Assembly: GCA_900316285.1 (NCBI GenBank)
Contig: ONCG01000023.1
Coordinates: 1-64,000, forward strand
Direction of reading: 5' to 3'
From: an uncultured Prevotellaceae bacterium
GTDB taxonomy: Bacteria > Bacteroidota > Bacteroidia > Bacteroidales > Bacteroidaceae
DNA: 64,000 nt
The notes beneath the pieces were generated by a model. The model saw nothing but the letters and a program-made list of their open reading frames with translations. It ran no database searches and was not told where the DNA came from. This document shows, in pieces, positions 42,927 to 51,387 of the stretch (position 1 is the first letter of the stretch; every line of letters starts with the position of its first letter). The position numbers and the translations under genes were made by a program.

Positions 42927-43892
42927 ATGGGCTTATTTGGACTATTCAATAGGAATAAAAAGGAGACTCTTGACAAGGGTCTTGAGAAGACGAAACAGAA
43001 CGTTTTCACGAAGTTGACGCGTGTCATCGCGGGTAAGTCGAAGGTCGACGACGAAGTGCTCGACGACCTGGAAGAGGTGCTTATCACGAGCGATGTGGGT
43101 GTCGACACAACGCTGAAAATCATTCATCGCATTGAGGAACGCGTGGAGCGCGACAAGTATGTGTCGACCTCTGAGCTGAACAACATCCTGCGCGACGAGA
43201 TTGCCTCGCTGTTGGCCGAGAACCACAGCGACGACATGGACGACTGGGACCTGCCCAGCGACCACAAGCCGTACGTCATCCTCGTGGTGGGTGTGAACGG
43301 AGTGGGAAAGACCACCACCATCGGTAAGCTCGCCTGGCAATTCAAGAATGCAGGCAAGAAGGTATATCTCGGAGCTGCCGACACGTTCCGTGCTGCAGCC
43401 GTTGAGCAGATCTGCATCTGGGGCGACCGCGTAGGCGTGCCCGTCGTAAAACAGCAGATGGGTGCCGACCCCGCTTCGGTGGCCTTCGACACGCTGCAGT
43501 CGGCGAAAGCCAACGGTGCTGACGTGGTGCTCATCGATACCGCCGGGCGCCTGCATAACAAGGTGGGACTCATGAATGAGTTGAAGAAGATCAAGGACGT
43601 GATGAAGAAAGTGGTGCCCGAGGCTCCTGATGAGGTGTTGCTCGTCCTCGATGGCTCGACGGGTCAGAATGCTTTCGAGCAGGCCCGCCAGTTTGCCGCC
43701 GTCACGCAGATCACCTCGCTCGCCATCACCAAGCTCGACGGCACAGCCAAGGGCGGTGTGGTGATAGGCATCAGCGACCAGCTGAAGGTGCCGGTGAAGT
43801 ACATCGGCCTGGGCGAGGGCATGGAGGACTTGCAGCTGTTCAATAAGCGGCAGTTTGTTGATTCGCTCTTCAGCGATAGCAACATGCAATAA
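42927..43892 (+). CDS. ftsY: Signal recognition particle receptor FtsY
   Basis: A 321-residue SRP GTPase. After a short basic N-terminus (MGLFGLFNRNKKETLDKG) come the N domain (about 25-100) and the G domain: G1 VGVNGVGKTTTIGKLA, LGAADTFRAAAVEQ, G3 LIDTAGRLHNK and G4 TKLDGTAKGG. It lacks the long acidic A domain of E. coli FtsY, as is common in Bacteroidetes. It docks ribosome-nascent chain complexes at the membrane. rimO follows after 43 bp. Confidence 0.96.
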   Translation: MGLFGLFNRNKKETLDKGLEKTKQNVFTKLTRVIAGKSKVDDEVLDDLEEVLITSDVGVDTTLKIIHRIEERVERDKYVSTSELNNILRDEIASLLAENHSDDMDDWDLPSDHKPYVILVVGVNGVGKTTTIGKLAWQFKNAGKKVYLGAADTFRAAAVEQICIWGDRVGVPVVKQQMGADPASVAFDTLQSAKANGADVVLIDTAGRLHNKVGLMNELKKIKDVMKKVVPEAPDEVLLVLDGSTGQNAFEQARQFAAVTQITSLAITKLDGTAKGGVVIGISDQLKVPVKYIGLGEGMEDLQLFNKRQFVDSLFSDSNMQ

Positions 43893-43935
43893 TGATTGTC
43901 ATCAAGTGTAAATAGATAAGGAAGTCGTAAGACGG

Positions 43936-45246
43936 ATGAGAAAAGGACAAGTAGACATTATCTCGCTGGGATGCTCGAAGAACTTGGTCGATAGCGAACT
44001 CTTGAAAAAGCAGCTCGAGGCTAACGGCTACATCTGCAATCACGACCCGTTGCGCCCACGAGGCGAAATCGTGGTCATCAACACTTGTGGCTTTATCGCT
44101 GATGCCAAGGAGGAAAGCATTCAGACCATTCTGGAGTTTGCCCAGGCGAAGGACGAAGGCCGCATCAACCGATTGTATGTCATGGGCTGTCTTTCGCAGC
44201 GCTACCTAGCCGACCTGAAGCGTGAAATCCCGCAGGTAGACCATTACTACGGGAAGTTCAACTACATGGCGTTACTGCGCGATTTGGGTAAGCGGAAGGT
44301 GAGGTCGTGCAACGGTGTGCGCTCGCTCACCACGCCCGGCCACTATGCCTATCTGAAAATCAGCGAGGGCTGCGACCGCCACTGTGCGTATTGTGCCATC
44401 CCCGTCATCACGGGTCGTCATCGGAGCCGAAAGAAGGAAGACATTCTGAAGGAGGTGCGCCGACTGGTGGCCAAGGGCGTGAGTGAGTTTCAGGTCATCG
44501 CCCAGGAGCTCACCTACTACGGTCTCGACCTCGACGGCAAGCGCCACATCGCCGACCTTATCAGCGATATGGCCGACATTCCGGGTGTGGAGTGGATACG
44601 TCTGCACTACGCCTATCCGCACCAGTTCCCGATGGAGTTGCTCGACGTGATGCGCGAGAAGCCGAATGTGTGTCGCTATCTCGACATCGCCCTGCAGCAC
44701 ATCGCCAACCCGGTGCTCGAGCGTATGCATCGTCACGTGACGCGTGAGGATACCATCGAGCTCATCAAGCAGTTGCGGGCTGCTGTGCCGGGCATCCATC
44801 TGCGTACGACACTCATGGTGGGATTCCCAGGCGAGACCGATGAGGACTTCGAAGAACTCATGGAGTTTACACGCTGGGCACGCTTCGAGCGCATGGGAGC
44901 CTTTGCCTATTCTGAGGAAGAAGACACCTATAGCGGTATGCATTATGCCGACGATGTGCCCGAAGACGTGAAGCAGGAGCGGCTGGGCAGGCTCATGGCC
45001 TTGCAGCAGCAGATTAGCGAGGAGATACAAGCCGCGAAGGTAGGCACCGTGATGCGTGTGGTCATCGACCGCCGCGAGGGCGACTACTACATCGGGCGCA
45101 CCGAGTTCTCGTCGCCGGAAGTAGATCCGGAGGTGCTTATTCCTGCCTCCGAGCGTCGACTCTACAAGGGCCACTACTACCAGACGCTCATCATCGATAG
45201 CGACGAGTTCGACCTCTATGGCACGGTGGCTGGCGTGAAAGCATAA
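43936..45246 (+). CDS. rimO: Ribosomal protein S12 methylthiotransferase RimO
   Basis: A 436-residue radical SAM methylthiotransferase. N-terminal UPF0004 domain with the cluster cysteines in ISLGCSKNLVDSE, INTCGFIADAKEE and VMGCLSQRY; the radical SAM motif CDRHCAYC in KISEGCDRHCAYCAIPVITG; and a C-terminal TRAM domain (about 370-435). It adds a methylthio group to the conserved Asp of ribosomal protein S12. Part of the ftsY-rimO-HU run. Confidence 0.96.
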   Translation: MRKGQVDIISLGCSKNLVDSELLKKQLEANGYICNHDPLRPRGEIVVINTCGFIADAKEESIQTILEFAQAKDEGRINRLYVMGCLSQRYLADLKREIPQVDHYYGKFNYMALLRDLGKRKVRSCNGVRSLTTPGHYAYLKISEGCDRHCAYCAIPVITGRHRSRKKEDILKEVRRLVAKGVSEFQVIAQELTYYGLDLDGKRHIADLISDMADIPGVEWIRLHYAYPHQFPMELLDVMREKPNVCRYLDIALQHIANPVLERMHRHVTREDTIELIKQLRAAVPGIHLRTTLMVGFPGETDEDFEELMEFTRWARFERMGAFAYSEEEDTYSGMHYADDVPEDVKQERLGRLMALQQQISEEIQAAKVGTVMRVVIDRREGDYYIGRTEFSSPEVDPEVLIPASERRLYKGHYYQTLIIDSDEFDLYGTVAGVKA

Positions 45247-45277
45247 AGATAAGAAACATACTACTGACAAGACAACG

Positions 45278-45571
45278 ATGAATAACAAGGAATTTATAGC
45301 TGAGCTGGCTCAGCAGTCGGGCTATAAGCTGGACGACACGCAGAAACTCGTGCGGACGTTCATCGACACCTTGGGTCATTACTTCGAGGAGGGCGAGCCT
45401 GTGCTTCTGTCGGGCTTCGGCACCTTCGATGTGAAAAAACGACTTGAGCGAACCGTCGTGAACCCTTCCACGGGCAAGCGTATGCTCGTTCCACCGAAGC
45501 TCGTGCTCAACTTCAAACCTGTTGCTTCCATCAAGGAGAAACTTAAAAACGGAGGAGACGACAATGGTTAG
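45278..45571 (+). CDS. HU/IHF family DNA-binding protein
   Basis: A 97-residue HU-like protein: MNNKEFIAELAQQSGYKLDD helical part, the arm base GFGTFDVKKRLERTVVNPST with the conserved Pro of the DNA-bending beta arm, and NFKPVASIKEKL at the end. It should dimerise and bend DNA. It overlaps the next gene, also HU-like, by 8 bp, so the pair may be translated together and could form a heterodimer. Confidence 0.92.
   Translation: MNNKEFIAELAQQSGYKLDDTQKLVRTFIDTLGHYFEEGEPVLLSGFGTFDVKKRLERTVVNPSTGKRMLVPPKLVLNFKPVASIKEKLKNGGDDNG
45551..45557 (+). promoter_or_regulatory. Strong Shine-Dalgarno before the HU-LysM gene
   Basis: GGAGGAG at 45551-45557, 6 bp before ATG 45564, inside the preceding HU gene. 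Such strong sites are rare among the genes of this window, and it decides the start over the longer frame at 45522. Confidence 0.7.
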
Positions 45572-47240
45572 AATAACAGATTTAGCAGCTGCCATTGCCG
45601 CAAAGCATCACATCAGCCAGAGGGAGGCGGAGCGCTTCCTGACTCGAATGGTTGAGGTGATGAACAATGCCCTGCGCTACGAGAAGCAGCTGAAGATAAA
45701 AGGACTGGGCACGTTCAAGGTGGCGAGCGTCAGTCCTCGTGAGAGTGTGAACATCCATACGGGTGAACGCATCGTGATTGAAGGTCGTGAGAAGATTTCG
45801 TTCACGCCCGATGCTGTGATGCGCGACTGGGTGAACAGGCCGTTCGCACAGTTCGAAACCGTTGTCGTCAACGATGGTGTCGACTTCGACGATATCGACC
45901 GCAAGTATCAGAACGAGATGTCGGCCGTCGAGGAAAGCACCGAATCGGAATCTGCCGAGACGGATGGCATTGCAGCAGCTGTTGCACCAGTATTGGGTGC
46001 CGTTGAGCCTGAGACGGTAGACATTGTTCAGGAAGAACCGCAGCCGATAGAAATTGTCGACGAGGAGCCTCAGCCGATAGAGATCGTTGAAGAAGAACCT
46101 GTGACGGAAGAAGTCATCGAGGAAGAACCCGAGGTGGAAGAATTGGCTGAGCCGGAAGCTATAGAAAGCACGGAAGAGGCGGCCGAACCAGAAGAGGTTG
46201 CCCAACCAGAAGAGGTAGCTGAGCCTGAAGAGGTTGCCGAACCTGAAGAGGTTGCCGAGCCTGAAGCTGTTGCTCAGGTTGTTCCGTTGGTGTCGCAGGT
46301 AGAACTTGCCGATGAACCATCAGAATCAACAAATCAAATTGCTAACATACAAAAACAAGAAGAAACATCTACTATGAATGACGAAACTGAAGTAAAAGTC
46401 GATGAGTATGGCTATCCCATCGTAGATCGTGAGGAAAACAAGCGCTTGAAGGAACAACTGAAGAAAAAGACGCGCTTGGTGAGAGCACTCGTCGCAGCCC
46501 TTGTAGCCCTGCTGCTCATTGGAGCTGGTGGCTTCTGGCATATGAATAACATCATCAAAGAGAAGAGTAACCGCATCGATCATCTCGTTGCACAAATCAA
46601 GGAGGAGCATCACGGAGCATTGGCTCAGTCGCCGGCTGGTGTGCGTCCTGCCGATGTGCAGCCGGGAAGACCACCCAGACAATCTGCCGACAACGATCGC
46701 AAGAATGCCGAGCAGGCTGCTGCTGATCACGATAGAAAGGTAAAGGAGCACGAGATTGCCTTGAAGGCCGAGGAACTGAAGCATCAGGAGGCTATCAAGA
46801 AGGCTCAGGAGGCTCGCCGCGTGGAGGAAGCCCGCCAGGCAGAACAGCTCAAGAAGGAGATGGAACGCCGTAAGGCTGAAGAGGCCAAACAAACTGCCGC
46901 GAAAGCTGAGGCTGCCAAGCAAGCCGCTGCTAAGCAGGCTGCCGCAAAGAAAGCCGCTGAGGCAAAGGCTGCTGCAGCCAAGAAGACAGCCACGACTTCG
47001 AATGCCAGCTACAACGACGATCCTCGTGTTCGCACAGGAGCTTATGTCATCACGGGTGTGAGCGAAACCGTTACGGTTCGCGCAGGTCAGACGCTGGCAG
47101 GCATCAGCAAGGCATATCTGGGTCCAGGTATGGAGTGCTATGTGGAGGCTATCAATGGCGGCATCAAGACGGTGACGGCTGGTCAGAAGATTAAGATTCC
47201 TGCCTTGAAGTTGAAGCAGGCAGCCAAGAAGAAACAGTAA
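45564..47240 (+). CDS. HU domain - acidic linker - transmembrane - coiled coil - LysM fusion protein
   Basis: A 558-residue protein. Residues about 1-90 are an HU-like DNA-binding domain (MVRITDLAAAIAAKHHISQR, then KGLGTFKVASVSPRESVN). About 115-275 is an acidic Glu/Pro linker with repeats of VAEPEE. A membrane helix spans about 306-327 (LVAALVALLLIGAGGFWHM) after a Lys/Arg-rich stretch, so the N-terminus should be cytoplasmic. About 365-475 is an Ala/Lys/Glu-rich helix like TolA; about 493-550 is a LysM domain (VTVRAGQTLAGISKAYLGPG) that binds peptidoglycan. The protein could connect DNA to the cell wall. An internal ATG at 46374, preceded by AT-rich, leader-like text, suggests fusion of two former genes. 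Confidence 0.85.
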   Translation: MVRITDLAAAIAAKHHISQREAERFLTRMVEVMNNALRYEKQLKIKGLGTFKVASVSPRESVNIHTGERIVIEGREKISFTPDAVMRDWVNRPFAQFETVVVNDGVDFDDIDRKYQNEMSAVEESTESESAETDGIAAAVAPVLGAVEPETVDIVQEEPQPIEIVDEEPQPIEIVEEEPVTEEVIEEEPEVEELAEPEAIESTEEAAEPEEVAQPEEVAEPEEVAEPEEVAEPEAVAQVVPLVSQVELADEPSESTNQIANIQKQEETSTMNDETEVKVDEYGYPIVDREENKRLKEQLKKKTRLVRALVAALVALLLIGAGGFWHMNNIIKEKSNRIDHLVAQIKEEHHGALAQSPAGVRPADVQPGRPPRQSADNDRKNAEQAAADHDRKVKEHEIALKAEELKHQEAIKKAQEARRVEEARQAEQLKKEMERRKAEEAKQTAAKAEAAKQAAAKQAAAKKAAEAKAAAAKKTATTSNASYNDDPRVRTGAYVITGVSETVTVRAGQTLAGISKAYLGPGMECYVEAINGGIKTVTAGQKIKIPALKLKQAAKKKQ

Positions 47241-47245
47241 GTTAT

Positions 47246-47373
47246 ATGTAGGGACGCGGCGTGCCGCGTACTGGAGGGGAAAAGCTAACTACATTACGCG
47301 ACACGTCGCGTCCCTACATTTCCAGAGTCAAATATAGCTAACTACATTACGCGACACGTCGCGTCCCTACATT
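47246..47373. repeat. REP family B copy 6 with a tandem extra right arm
   Basis: A complete pair at 47246-47319 (left GGC/GCC, right GAC/GTC) is followed by a repeat of AGCTAACTACATTACGCGAC and the rest of the right arm up to 47373. Confidence 0.85.
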
Positions 47374-47379
47374 GCAAAT

Positions 47380-47428
47380 AATAGCTGCAGTTCGTGCCAA
47401 GTGGCAAGGACTGCAGCTATTTTGTTTT
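47380..47428 (+). terminator. Terminator after the HU-LysM gene
   Basis: AATAGCTGCAGT (47380-47391) pairs perfectly with ACTGCAGCTATT (47410-47421), with GCCAAGTGGC as an inner hairpin; a T-rich run follows. Confidence 0.88.
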
Positions 47429-47483
47429 TGTGATGTCCTGCACGGACGGGAGGGAAATCTGGCTTACAGCCGAGGCTATGCCC

Positions 47484-47801
47484 TTAGTCCATGTGGAACA
47501 ACTCAGGCAGGGGAATGGAGACGGGCGAGTTGTCGGGGTTCACTTCCATGATGTCGGCCATCATGTCCCACCAGCGTTGTGTGATGGGGTCAACGTTCTC
47601 GGTGTCCTGAGAGTTGCCTTCCTTCGAGCACTCCTGATAGGCAAAGAGAATGTTGGTGTCACGATCCCAGTAGATACTGTAGTTGCCCACACCTTGTTCC
47701 TTGATCATCTGTTTCAGTTCGGGCCAAATGGCAGCGTGCCGCTTGGCATACTCTTCCTCGCAGCCTGGCTTGAGGAACATCTTAAATGCAAATCGCTTCA
47801 T
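47484..47801 (-). CDS. rhaM: L-rhamnose mutarotase
   Basis: About 105 residues from MKRFAFKMFLKPGCEEEYAK; the frame to 47825 adds eight unlikely residues. Family features: YAKRHAAIWPELKQMIKEQG with the catalytic His, NYSIYWDRDTNILFAY, and the tryptophan pair in ITQRWWDMMADIM. It interconverts alpha- and beta-L-rhamnose (or fucose-type sugars). No rhamnose operon is near; it lies downstream of the thiamin-uptake pair on the same strand but 60 bp apart. Confidence 0.9.
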   Translation of the reverse strand: MKRFAFKMFLKPGCEEEYAKRHAAIWPELKQMIKEQGVGNYSIYWDRDTNILFAYQECSKEGNSQDTENVDPITQRWWDMMADIMEVNPDNSPVSIPLPELFHMD

Positions 47802-47861
47802 ATTTAGATAATTAATAATGGACAATTTATAATTGATAATTATTGATTTCCTTTACTGTTC

Positions 47862-48488
47862 TTATGCTGGTTGTGGGGAGTCGTTCTTCATCATGCGACG
47901 CCACTTGCGATAGCCGAAGATGGCGATGACGACGTAGAGGGCGTAGAGACTAGCCTTGAACGGAATGTCCTTGTAGAAGTAGAGACAACAGGTGACGACG
48001 TCGACGACAATCCAGATGAACCATTGTTCCAGGTATTTGCGAGCCAGCGCCCAGATGCCCACGAACGAGAGGGCTGTTGTGAAAGAGTCGGCCAGTGGAA
48101 CGCGCGAGTCGGTGCAGGTGACGAGGAACGCGTAAAGTGCCGCCCAGGCAATGAGGGTGAGTATACCCACCCCCAACCCCTCCCGAAGGGAGTGGGGTCT
48201 GGATAGCCAAGAGGTGATTGGGGTGGACTCAGACTTTTCTCCTTGTGAAGAGGGACTTTTTTTCCTCATCCAATTGAAGTAGCCATAGACCGTCATCGCC
48301 AGATAGTAGAACTCCATACCGCAATCGGCATAGAGTCCTTTCTGATAGTAGAGCACGATGCCCAGACTCTGCATGGCGAAGCCTACTGCCCACAGCCAGA
48401 TGCTGGCGTGGTATTCAAGGATGATGTAGGCCAGACCAAGTGCTGTCGTGAGCATGTCGAGCCAATGGGCGGCGAGGAATTCTTCCAT
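47862..48488 (-). CDS. pnuT: PnuC-family thiamin transporter (PnuT-like)
   Basis: A 208-residue inner-membrane protein of the PnuC family with about seven helices and the family aromatic motifs (YYLAMTVYGYFNW and WIVVDVVTCCLYFYKDIPFKA). The neighbouring TonB receptor and the TPP riboswitch upstream point to thiamin rather than nicotinamide riboside. Its start codon overlaps the receptor stop by one base. A loop after YGYFNWMRKK carries about 32 extra residues (SPSSQGEKSE ... HSLREGLGVG), coded by a family E repeat element in frame. Confidence 0.85.
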   Translation of the reverse strand: MEEFLAAHWLDMLTTALGLAYIILEYHASIWLWAVGFAMQSLGIVLYYQKGLYADCGMEFYYLAMTVYGYFNWMRKKSPSSQGEKSESTPITSWLSRPHSLREGLGVGILTLIAWAALYAFLVTCTDSRVPLADSFTTALSFVGIWALARKYLEQWFIWIVVDVVTCCLYFYKDIPFKASLYALYVVIAIFGYRKWRRMMKNDSPQPA

Positions 48489-50959
48489 TAGAATCGGATG
48501 ATAAGGTTACCCATCGCCGTAAAACCACTCATGGGAATGAACCCAATCTGGTAGTAACGGTTGTCGGGGGTGTGACCATAGCTCTCAGCAACGGCCGAGT
48601 ATACCCATCCGCTTGAAGCATAGTGGGCGTCGAACACATTGTTGAGGTTCAAGCCAATCACTAATTCCTTCACGGGCTTCAGCCATGAGGCCTTGCACGT
48701 GTAGCTCAGGCTGATGTCGGAACGCGAGAAGCCGGGCAGCGAACGGTCTTCGTTCTCGGTGTTGTCGAGGTATTGGCGTGAGACGTAGCTGGTGTGCCAC
48801 ACGGCCTGCCATCCTTTGTGATGGAAGTCGATGAAGCCATTCAGAATCGTCGAGGGCGAGAAGGCCAGCGTGGAGTTGTCGTAGTGGAACTGGCGCAGCT
48901 CGTCGCCGTTGCCATCGATGTGGTACTTGGCCATGTCAGCCTTCAGCCCTTCGATGTCGTCACCATGATCCCAGTCGTCCCAGTCTTCCACGAACTCGTC
49001 GAAGTCTTTGATCTTGTTCATGCTCAGCGCGGCGTTGGCCTCCAGTGTCAGCCAAGGCAGCGGTGCCCACGAGGCAGAGAGCTCAACACCCAGGCGGTAG
49101 CTGTCCTTCACATTGGCGGTGAGTGGTTCGCCGATGTCGCTCACGGCACCCGTCTGTACCAACTGGTTGTCGTAGGACATGTAGTAGCCGTTCAGGCCCG
49201 CGCGCCACGTTTGTGCCGTGAACTGATAGCCCAGCTCGTAGTCCAGGAGGCTCTCGGCCTTCGGGGCGGGGTAGTTGCCGTTGTCGGTGAAGTTGTTGCG
49301 CTCGGGCTCACGATGGCTCATGGCCACCGATCCGTAGACGCGGTGTCCGTCCTGATGGAACGAGAAGCCTGCCTTCGGGTTCAAGAAGTTGTACTGCTCG
49401 TCGATGTCGAGGTAATGTTTCTCATAGAGGTAGGTCTGCTTGTTATAGACGAACTTGTCGTTATAGCCGTCGGTCTTGTAGCTGACGTGACGATACTGCA
49501 TGTCGGCAAACACATCCCAATGCGGGGTGATGTGGTAGAGAGCCTTCACGAAGACGTTGCCGTCGAGCTTCTTTGCATCGGAGTCGTAGTACTTGTAGTC
49601 GCCGTTCTTCATAAGCAAAGCGCGCAGTTGCTCGTTGCTCAGGTAGGTCATGTAGCCGAAGTGGTTGCCGTCGAACTGCTGCAGGGAGAGTCCACCCACG
49701 ATGTCCCAGTCGTCATCCTTGTAGTTCAGGTTCCACACCAGTCCGTAAACATCCTGCTCAAGGCCCTTCTTGCGCACCCAGTCGGTTCGCTTGATGCCTG
49801 AGAGCGCGTCGCCGTTGAACTCTTCGTTCGGCAGGCCGAGCTTCTTCAGCTTGTTCTGCCAACGGAACTCCTTGTAGTAGCCGTAGCCGTGCGTGTAGTG
49901 AAGCGTTGCCATCGTGCTCCACTTGCTGTTGATGTCCCACGTGGCGGTGAGCAGGTTGTGGCTCTGCCAAAAGTTATCGGTGGTCTTGTTCCACAGGGAA
50001 CCGTCAGACATCGTGTAGCGTTCGGTGATGTACTTGCCATCTGCTCCGCGGGCGAAGTTGCCGTCTTCGTCGTAGGTGAGCATCTCGTAGAGCGAGTTGT
50101 AGCGGCCGAGACCGGCGTCCCACATGTCCTTATAGGTCTTGATGCCAGTCTGTGCGCCGTAGGTGCCGTCCATTAGCGAGAGGTCGTTGTCGCCGGCTGT
50201 TACGCCATTCCAAGCCTGACCGGTCTTCTCGAAGTTGCCGAAGTTCTTATAGGCGATGGAAAGATGGTCGCTGATGTAGCGAAGGGAGCCATAATAGCTA
50301 CCCGATCGGCCGCTGGTGCCGTGAATGTAGCCATCGGTGTTTGTCTCGTGATAGGCGGCATCGAAGAGCCAATGCTTCCACAGCAAGCCCGTTGAGAAGG
50401 AACCGCCCACGTTGAAGGTGTTGTAGGAACCATAGGAAGCACTCACCTCGGCGGATGGCGTCAGCGAGGGAGTCTTCGACTGTAGCGACACCGTTCCACC
50501 AAAGGCACCGTCGCCATTGGTCGACGAGCCCACGCCACGCTGAATCTGCACCGAGCCGAGCAGCGAGGCATAGGAGTTCATGTTGGCCCAGAACACACAC
50601 TGGTCCTCGGGCGAATTCAGGGGCACGCCGTCGAGGGTGACATTGATTCGAGAGTCGCCAGCGCCACGGATGCGCAGGTAGGAGGTTCCCGTTCCCAGTC
50701 CGTTCTCACTCCAGGCGAGCACGCCCGGTGTACGGGAGAAGAGGAAAGGCAGCTCCTGACCGGTGGTGGAGAACTGCTGCAGTTCGGCTTTCTGAATGTT
50801 GGCCACAGCGAAGGGTGCGTTCTTCTGGGCGCGTACGCCGCTCACAACAACCTCTTGCAGCTGTTCTAACGCTAATGAATCGGGGGAGTCTTGCTGCGCC
50901 CATGTCGCAGCAACAGGTGCAAAGGCCACAAGGACCAATGACAAGAAATGTTTTTTCAT
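48488..50959 (-). CDS. TonB-dependent receptor, probably for thiamin
   Basis: An 823-residue outer-membrane receptor: signal peptide about 1-21 (ends TWAQ); a TonB-box-like EVVVSGVRAQ near 37-46; plug domain with FSRTPGVLAWSENGLGTGTS, YLRIRGAGDSRINVTLDGVP and QIQRGVGSSTNGDGAFGG; and a 22-strand-type barrel ending in an aromatic residue (LIIRF). No STN or carboxypeptidase-like domain. Placed directly behind a TPP riboswitch and coupled to pnuT, it should import thiamin or its precursors across the outer membrane. Members in this position have been called OMR1-type thiamin receptors. Confidence 0.9.
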   Translation of the reverse strand: MKKHFLSLVLVAFAPVAATWAQQDSPDSLALEQLQEVVVSGVRAQKNAPFAVANIQKAELQQFSTTGQELPFLFSRTPGVLAWSENGLGTGTSYLRIRGAGDSRINVTLDGVPLNSPEDQCVFWANMNSYASLLGSVQIQRGVGSSTNGDGAFGGTVSLQSKTPSLTPSAEVSASYGSYNTFNVGGSFSTGLLWKHWLFDAAYHETNTDGYIHGTSGRSGSYYGSLRYISDHLSIAYKNFGNFEKTGQAWNGVTAGDNDLSLMDGTYGAQTGIKTYKDMWDAGLGRYNSLYEMLTYDEDGNFARGADGKYITERYTMSDGSLWNKTTDNFWQSHNLLTATWDINSKWSTMATLHYTHGYGYYKEFRWQNKLKKLGLPNEEFNGDALSGIKRTDWVRKKGLEQDVYGLVWNLNYKDDDWDIVGGLSLQQFDGNHFGYMTYLSNEQLRALLMKNGDYKYYDSDAKKLDGNVFVKALYHITPHWDVFADMQYRHVSYKTDGYNDKFVYNKQTYLYEKHYLDIDEQYNFLNPKAGFSFHQDGHRVYGSVAMSHREPERNNFTDNGNYPAPKAESLLDYELGYQFTAQTWRAGLNGYYMSYDNQLVQTGAVSDIGEPLTANVKDSYRLGVELSASWAPLPWLTLEANAALSMNKIKDFDEFVEDWDDWDHGDDIEGLKADMAKYHIDGNGDELRQFHYDNSTLAFSPSTILNGFIDFHHKGWQAVWHTSYVSRQYLDNTENEDRSLPGFSRSDISLSYTCKASWLKPVKELVIGLNLNNVFDAHYASSGWVYSAVAESYGHTPDNRYYQIGFIPMSGFTAMGNLIIRF

Positions 50960-51004
50960 TTTGAAATAAACCTTATTAATAATAAATACAATAAGGGGGG
51001 AGAA

Positions 51005-51150
51005 GGTCTTATTCCTACGCAGGCATTACCCTGTTCAGGTCAGAGGGTGTGATCTCAGCCAAACTGTCAACTGTCAACTATCCGCTCGGCGCAAAGCGAC
51101 GCTTTCGTAGCAGAGCGGAGAAAGAACTGTAAACAGTCCGGCACCCCTTA
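51005..51150 (-). promoter_or_regulatory. TPP riboswitch (THI element) with extended P3 arm
   Basis: On the minus strand GGGGTGCC (plus 51140-51147) opens the element; GGCTGAGATCACACCC, then GACCTGAACAGGGTAATGCC and TGCGTAGGAATAAG match the conserved THI box (plus 51005-51060). Between the two parts lie about 80 nt, an unusually long P3 arm whose sequence resembles repeat family G. It should shut off the TonB receptor and pnuT when thiamin pyrophosphate is abundant. Confidence 0.93.
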
Positions 51151-51173
51151 ATCTACTGTCTGTAAATCGAGTG

Positions 51174-51204
51174 CAAAGGTACAAATAAGCGCGAAGAAAA
51201 CAAA
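51174..51204 (-). promoter_or_regulatory. Promoter of the TPP-controlled thiamin-uptake operon
   Basis: Minus-strand TTTG (plus CAAA 51201-51204), exactly 19 bp, TACCTTTG (plus CAAAGGTA 51174-51181), about 25 bp before the riboswitch. Confidence 0.85.
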
Positions 51205-51249
51205 ATAAATTGCGATTTATTTTGCTGGTTATATACTTTTGGGCCCCAA

Positions 51250-51325
51250 ATGTAGGGACGCGACGTGTCGCGTAACTGGAGGAGAAAAGCTAATTCCAAT
51301 TACGCGACACGTCGCGTCCCTACAT
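51250..51325. repeat. REP-like inverted pair, family B copy 7
   Basis: Both stems are of the GAC/GTC type. It lies between the thiamin operon promoter and the 3' end of the DUF3298 gene. Confidence 0.85.
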
Positions 51326-51387
51326 TTTCAATGTCAAATACTATATAGTTCCTTTTCTTCTGTTGGCCTTTCAGGCCGCCGCTCTCA

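Noticed and set aside
47394..47807. 137-codon plus-strand ORF
   Set aside because: Antisense to rhaM and overlapping a perfect terminator hairpin.
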